64,000 nucleotides of DNA from Hymenobacter negativus (GTDB lineage Bacteria > Bacteroidota > Bacteroidia > Cytophagales > Hymenobacteraceae): the NCBI RefSeq assembly GCF_017571495.1, contig NZ_JAGETZ010000003.1, positions 372,001 to 436,000 of the forward strand. Direction: 5' to 3'. The notes beneath the pieces were generated by a model that was not told where the DNA came from, searched no databases, and worked only from the letters and a program-made list of their open reading frames with translations. Shown one piece after another: positions 60,748-64,000 of the stretch. The position numbers and the translations under genes are program-made. How positions within the stretch are numbered: position 1 is the stretch's first letter; each line of letters starts with the position of its first letter.

Positions 60748-63700
60748 TTATTGCACTACCACCTGCTTTGCGACTGAGGTAGCTCCAAGCTGCACTCGCA
60801 GCGTGTAGATGCCCTTCGCGAGACGGGTAACATCGATAGTGGTGACTGCCCCTGCGGCCGACAACTGGATGTTTTCGCGTACTGCCTGGCCCAGTGTGTT
60901 GTATAAAGTTGCTCGGCCGGCTATACCTGCGGCATTAGTAGGTATTGCCACGGTGAAGCTGGAGTGGGCCGGATTGGGATACAGTACCACTTCCACACCT
61001 GCTTTCGCAGTGTTGGTGGCCAGGGGACCGGCGGCCGGGCCGAAGCGCAATTGAAAGCGGCTAGCCTGGGCCTGCATCGCCTGCTGGGCCGTCACCGCGA
61101 AAGTGTAGCTGGGCCGCTGGTTCAGGTCGATGAGCTGGTTGGTTTGCGCATCGAACAGGTAAGCGACCAGATTAGTGGGCAGATGGAGCAATTGCTCGGC
61201 CTTGAGGGTGTAGGTACCAGCGGCCGGCACCCCAATGCTCAGCGGTATCGCGGTGGCTGTTGTAAACTGGTCGCGGCCGTCGATGGCCAGTGCAGGAACT
61301 GTAGCGGATGCCGCTGCCAGATTCAGCCCGGTAGAATTGGGCAGTTTCACAGCGTCAAACTGCGAGTCGAGTCCATCCGTAGCGCCGCTTTCGGCATATA
61401 CAAACACGGCATCAGCGGGGCCGGAAGCGCCTTGCAGCGTTAGCTGCACCAGCGGGCGGGCATCGGCGGTGCCACGGCGGAATGAAACCTGGCTGCCATA
61501 GGAAGTCACGCGCTGGCTATTGCGGAAGGCAAGAGTACCGTTGGTCTGGCCCGCACTCACCCGCACAAAAAAGCCCTGGCTGGAGCCGATGAGCGGGTTT
61601 CCGCCGCCCACACCGTTGGTGTAGGCGCGGTAGGTACCGTTGTATTGGCTGGTGCTTTCAAACACGTACATGGCACCGTCCAGGTTCGGGCGGTCGGCGG
61701 CAGCCACTTGGTTCCAGTCGAGCGGGGCCGGGTAGGGGTTGCCTACCAGGGCCCAGCCGGCATCAGCAGCTGTCGCGCCACTGTTGCGGTCCAGCGACAG
61801 GATACGGGTGCCGTTGTTCAGCGTGCCGGCAAAATCAACTTTTTCCGAGGCGGCGATATTCACCGTGTAGCCAATCCCCACAATTAGTGCGCTGTTCGTG
61901 CTAATAGGAGAAAACCAGCCTTTGTCAAAAGCGCTGTAATTGTTGGTCGTCGTGGCAAGGCGGCTCTGGTCGTAGCCATACACCGTAGGGAAAGGCGTGA
62001 CCAAATCGGGCCGGGTACTGTTGTTATAGGCCACATTCAGCACCGGTGCGAAACCGCTCGTGGCCAGGTCGGTTACCGCCGTTGTGGCCACCGGCGAACT
62101 GTAGTGCCGGTAGCCCAGGCCGGCATTCATCGAAGGGTCGATGTAGCGCTGCACCAGCGCCGTATTGCCTTGCACCGTGCCCGTGCTGCTGTTTACCACC
62201 AGGGCCGTACCCGTGGCGCTGGAAGGCAGAGTCAGCGTCTGGCCATTCAGTACCAGGTTGCCGGCGGCGCCCACCGTGAGCACCTGCATCACGGTTTCGG
62301 GGCCGTTCAGGGTCACCGCGTTGGCATTGGTGGTGCTGAGGTTGCGCACCTGCGTCGGCAGGGCCGCACCGGTTACTTGCGCAGCCGTACCGTTGTAGAT
62401 GTAGCTGGCGTCGTTGCTGAAGCTGCGGGTGCCCGTAAGCCGTACGGAACCCACATTGCCCGTCAGCTCGATGCCAGCTGGGTCGCAGATGCCGAGCGTG
62501 CCGCCCGCTTCCAACACAAAGTTGCCGGTCCCCGTCAAGGGCTGACAAGCCGTGAGCAGTGTGCCGCCATTCTGAATCGTTAGAGTTCCCATTACCGTCA
62601 GGGTGCCGGTGAGTGTGCCAATACCCGCGCCGCCGGTGGCCGGGCCCGTTACGGTTACGTTGCCGTAGGTGCCGCTCACGTTTTGTGGCGTGCTCACCAC
62701 GAGGTCGGGCAAGGCCACGAGCTGATTGAGACGCACGCTGACTGAGGCGCTGGCAAAGTTGGCGGCCAGAAAATCCAGGTCGCCGTCGTTGTCTACATCG
62801 GCGGTGGCAATTCCATTTGGGTTGGTGCCGGTCAGTACCGTACTGCTGGTGCCAAATACGCCGGTACCATCGTTCAGGCGAACGGTGAGGTTATTGGAGT
62901 TAAAGTTCACCACCGACATGTCCAAGTCGCCATCGCCGTCCAGGTCGGCGGCAGAAATACTGCTGGGGCCATTGCCGGTTGGGTATTCGGCCCCGCCAGC
63001 AAAAACGCCGCTGCCGTTGTTGAAGCGCACGCTGGCGTTGCTGCTGCCGTAATTAGCGCTCATTATATCCAGGTCGCCGTCGCCATCGAGGTCACCCAGC
63101 GACACCCAGCGTGGCTGATTGGCCAGCACTGGGTCTGAGCCTCCGCTGAAAACGCCGTTTCCGTTGTTCAGGCGTACGCTTACCGTGGTGCTACCTACTC
63201 CCCAGTTAGCCGTTAGTAGGTCGAAGTCGCCGTCACCGTCAACATCGCCGGTTTGAATATTGAAGGGAAGCGTGCCCACGCTGATGGTTGAGCCCGCGCT
63301 GAAGATGCCTGCCCCATTGTTCAGGCGTACTATCACGTTGTTGCTGGCACCATTAGCAACCAGAAAATCCAGGTCACCATCACCATCAACATCGGCCGTG
63401 GTGACACTTTGTGGCTGGCTACCCACCACGTAGTCGGCGCTGCCAGTAAAAATGCCACTGCCATTGTTGAAGCGCACGCTCACAGAATTGGCATTGTAAT
63501 TAGCGGTCAGCAAGTCCAGGTCACCATCGTTGTCGACATCAGCGGTGGCTACACTGCGGGGCTGGCTGCCTACGCTCGGGTTTGAGCCCCCGCCAAAGGT
63601 TCCGCTGCCGTTGTTCAACCGCACACTGACTGAAGCACCGCTGAAAGTTGGTGAAAGCAGGTCGAGGTCGCCGTCGTTGTCCACATCAGCTACCGCTACG

Positions 63701-63795
63701 TTGTATGGACTGCTGCCCACGCTTGGGTCCGAGCCACCGCTGAAGGTTCCGTAGCCTCCCGTAGCGGCGGCCGTGAACTGAAACAGCTGCGGCAT
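60748..63795 (-). CDS. FG-GAP repeat surface protein, T9SS type-A domain, N-terminus cut off by a stop codon
   Basis: From an internal ATG (63795) 1,015 residues are readable: seven FG-GAP/VCBS repeats of about 46 residues (1-360) with calcium-binding DxDxDGDxD, a beta-solenoid-like part, the GYRHYSSPV...GNPYPAPLDWNQV module (about 560-700), and a type-A C-terminal sorting domain (VLYPNPAHSSF...GIYTLRV). No signal peptide is present. The same reading frame continues upstream past an in-frame TGA at 63807-63805 into protein sequence typical of this family, so the gene is interrupted, not naturally short. If expressed from 63795 the product could not be exported. Confidence 0.8.
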   Translation of the reverse strand: MPQLFQFTAAATGGYGTFSGGSDPSVGSSPYNVAVADVDNDGDLDLLSPTFSGASVSVRLNNGSGTFGGGSNPSVGSQPRSVATADVDNDGDLDLLTANYNANSVSVRFNNGSGIFTGSADYVVGSQPQSVTTADVDGDGDLDFLVANGASNNVIVRLNNGAGIFSAGSTISVGTLPFNIQTGDVDGDGDFDLLTANWGVGSTTVSVRLNNGNGVFSGGSDPVLANQPRWVSLGDLDGDGDLDIMSANYGSSNASVRFNNGSGVFAGGAEYPTGNGPSSISAADLDGDGDLDMSVVNFNSNNLTVRLNDGTGVFGTSSTVLTGTNPNGIATADVDNDGDLDFLAANFASASVSVRLNQLVALPDLVVSTPQNVSGTYGNVTVTGPATGGAGIGTLTGTLTVMGTLTIQNGGTLLTACQPLTGTGNFVLEAGGTLGICDPAGIELTGNVGSVRLTGTRSFSNDASYIYNGTAAQVTGAALPTQVRNLSTTNANAVTLNGPETVMQVLTVGAAGNLVLNGQTLTLPSSATGTALVVNSSTGTVQGNTALVQRYIDPSMNAGLGYRHYSSPVATTAVTDLATSGFAPVLNVAYNNSTRPDLVTPFPTVYGYDQSRLATTTNNYSAFDKGWFSPISTNSALIVGIGYTVNIAASEKVDFAGTLNNGTRILSLDRNSGATAADAGWALVGNPYPAPLDWNQVAAADRPNLDGAMYVFESTSQYNGTYRAYTNGVGGGNPLIGSSQGFFVRVSAGQTNGTLAFRNSQRVTSYGSQVSFRRGTADARPLVQLTLQGASGPADAVFVYAESGATDGLDSQFDAVKLPNSTGLNLAAASATVPALAIDGRDQFTTATAIPLSIGVPAAGTYTLKAEQLLHLPTNLVAYLFDAQTNQLIDLNQRPSYTFAVTAQQAMQAQASRFQLRFGPAAGPLATNTAKAGVEVVLYPNPAHSSFTVAIPTNAAGIAGRATLYNTLGQAVRENIQLSAAGAVTTIDVTRLAKGIYTLRVQLGATSVAKQVVVQ

Positions 63796-63804
63796 TGCCA
63801 GTGC

Positions 63805-64000
63805 TCAATTGGTGCTTTGAGCGGCCGTAGTCACGCTCACTCTTACCGTTTCGCCCGGCCGAAAATCAAGCGATGGAGAAAACGTTAGGGCATCGTTATT
63901 TAACGTAACGGTGCCACTGTTGCCCGACCGCAAGCCGCCGCGCTGACTGCTGAAAACCTTAAGAGCCGCCGTGGAGCCTGCGGTCAGGCTCTGACTAAAC
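63805..64000 (-). pseudogene. N-terminal part of the interrupted FG-GAP surface protein (5' end outside window)
   Basis: In the same frame as the 60748-63795 gene, 64 codons before the TGA encode SQSLTAGSTAALKVFSSQR, GGLRSGNSGTVTLNNDALTF and SLDFRPGETVRVSVTTAAQ, a bacterial Ig-like (Big_5/SbsA-like) domain common before FG-GAP repeats. The stop (TGA at 63807-63805) is followed at once by ALAMPQLFQFTAAATGG, the expected continuation. The signal peptide must lie beyond the window. Confidence 0.8.

Overview
The window looks like a chromosomal segment from a GC-rich, gliding-lineage member of the Bacteroidota (Cytophagales), most like Hymenobacter. The clues are gliding genes gldC, gldA, gldF and gldG, several large exported proteins ending in type IX secretion (T9SS) sorting domains, promoter -7 boxes of the Bacteroidota form TAnnTTTG, and little Shine-Dalgarno sequence. 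No tRNA, rRNA, CRISPR array, transposase or phage gene was recognised. The genus is an inference; no search was run.

Left third (1-22 kb), mostly housekeeping: a DUF1361 membrane protein, a TPR/periplasmic-binding (LpoA-like) protein, hemL, dcd, gldC, dnaN, a gldA-gldF-gldG ABC module, two short-chain dehydrogenases, a DUF2807 lipoprotein, the lipid-transport pair mlaE-mlaF, a DinB/YfiT protein, a bifunctional-nuclease/UVR protein, etfB-etfA, a TPR protein and a DUF937 protein. At 21.6-30.8 kb is a heavy-metal efflux locus: a TolC-type outer-membrane channel, a lipoprotein adaptor and two paralogous CzcA/CusA-type RND pumps in tandem. At 31.0-35.0 kb is a 1,305-residue T9SS protein with a region resembling C25 peptidases. 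It is flanked on both sides by an unusual array of 17-nt units set every 27 nt in alternating orientation.

Right half (35-61 kb): a nonulosonic-acid (pseudaminic-acid-type) surface-glycan locus. On the minus strand, block 1 reads pseI, a GT-B-like glycosyltransferase, a polysaccharide deacetylase and a Wzx-type flippase. Block 2 reads pseC, a pseudaminic-associated methylase, a pseF/spsF cytidylyltransferase, a methyltransferase, a TylF-like methyltransferase, a pseH-like GNAT, an epimerase/ATP-grasp fusion and a HAD phosphatase. pseB lies further right with an MBOAT/SGNH O-acylation pair. A recognisable pseG is absent. Between pseC and pseB are two paralogous T9SS type-B surface proteins, separated by a decayed pseB-pseC remnant. 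This is best explained by tandem duplication of a pseC/surface-protein/pseB unit followed by decay of the middle copies.

At the right edge an FG-GAP-repeat T9SS surface protein is cut by an in-frame TGA, leaving its export signal (beyond the window) separated from the main body. Spacers between co-directional genes (dnaN/gldC, gldA/gldF, mlaE/mlaF, etfB/etfA, RND1/RND2, pseC/methylase, methyltransferase/tylF) are repeatedly occupied by inverted repeats, many built from low-complexity words and different at each place.
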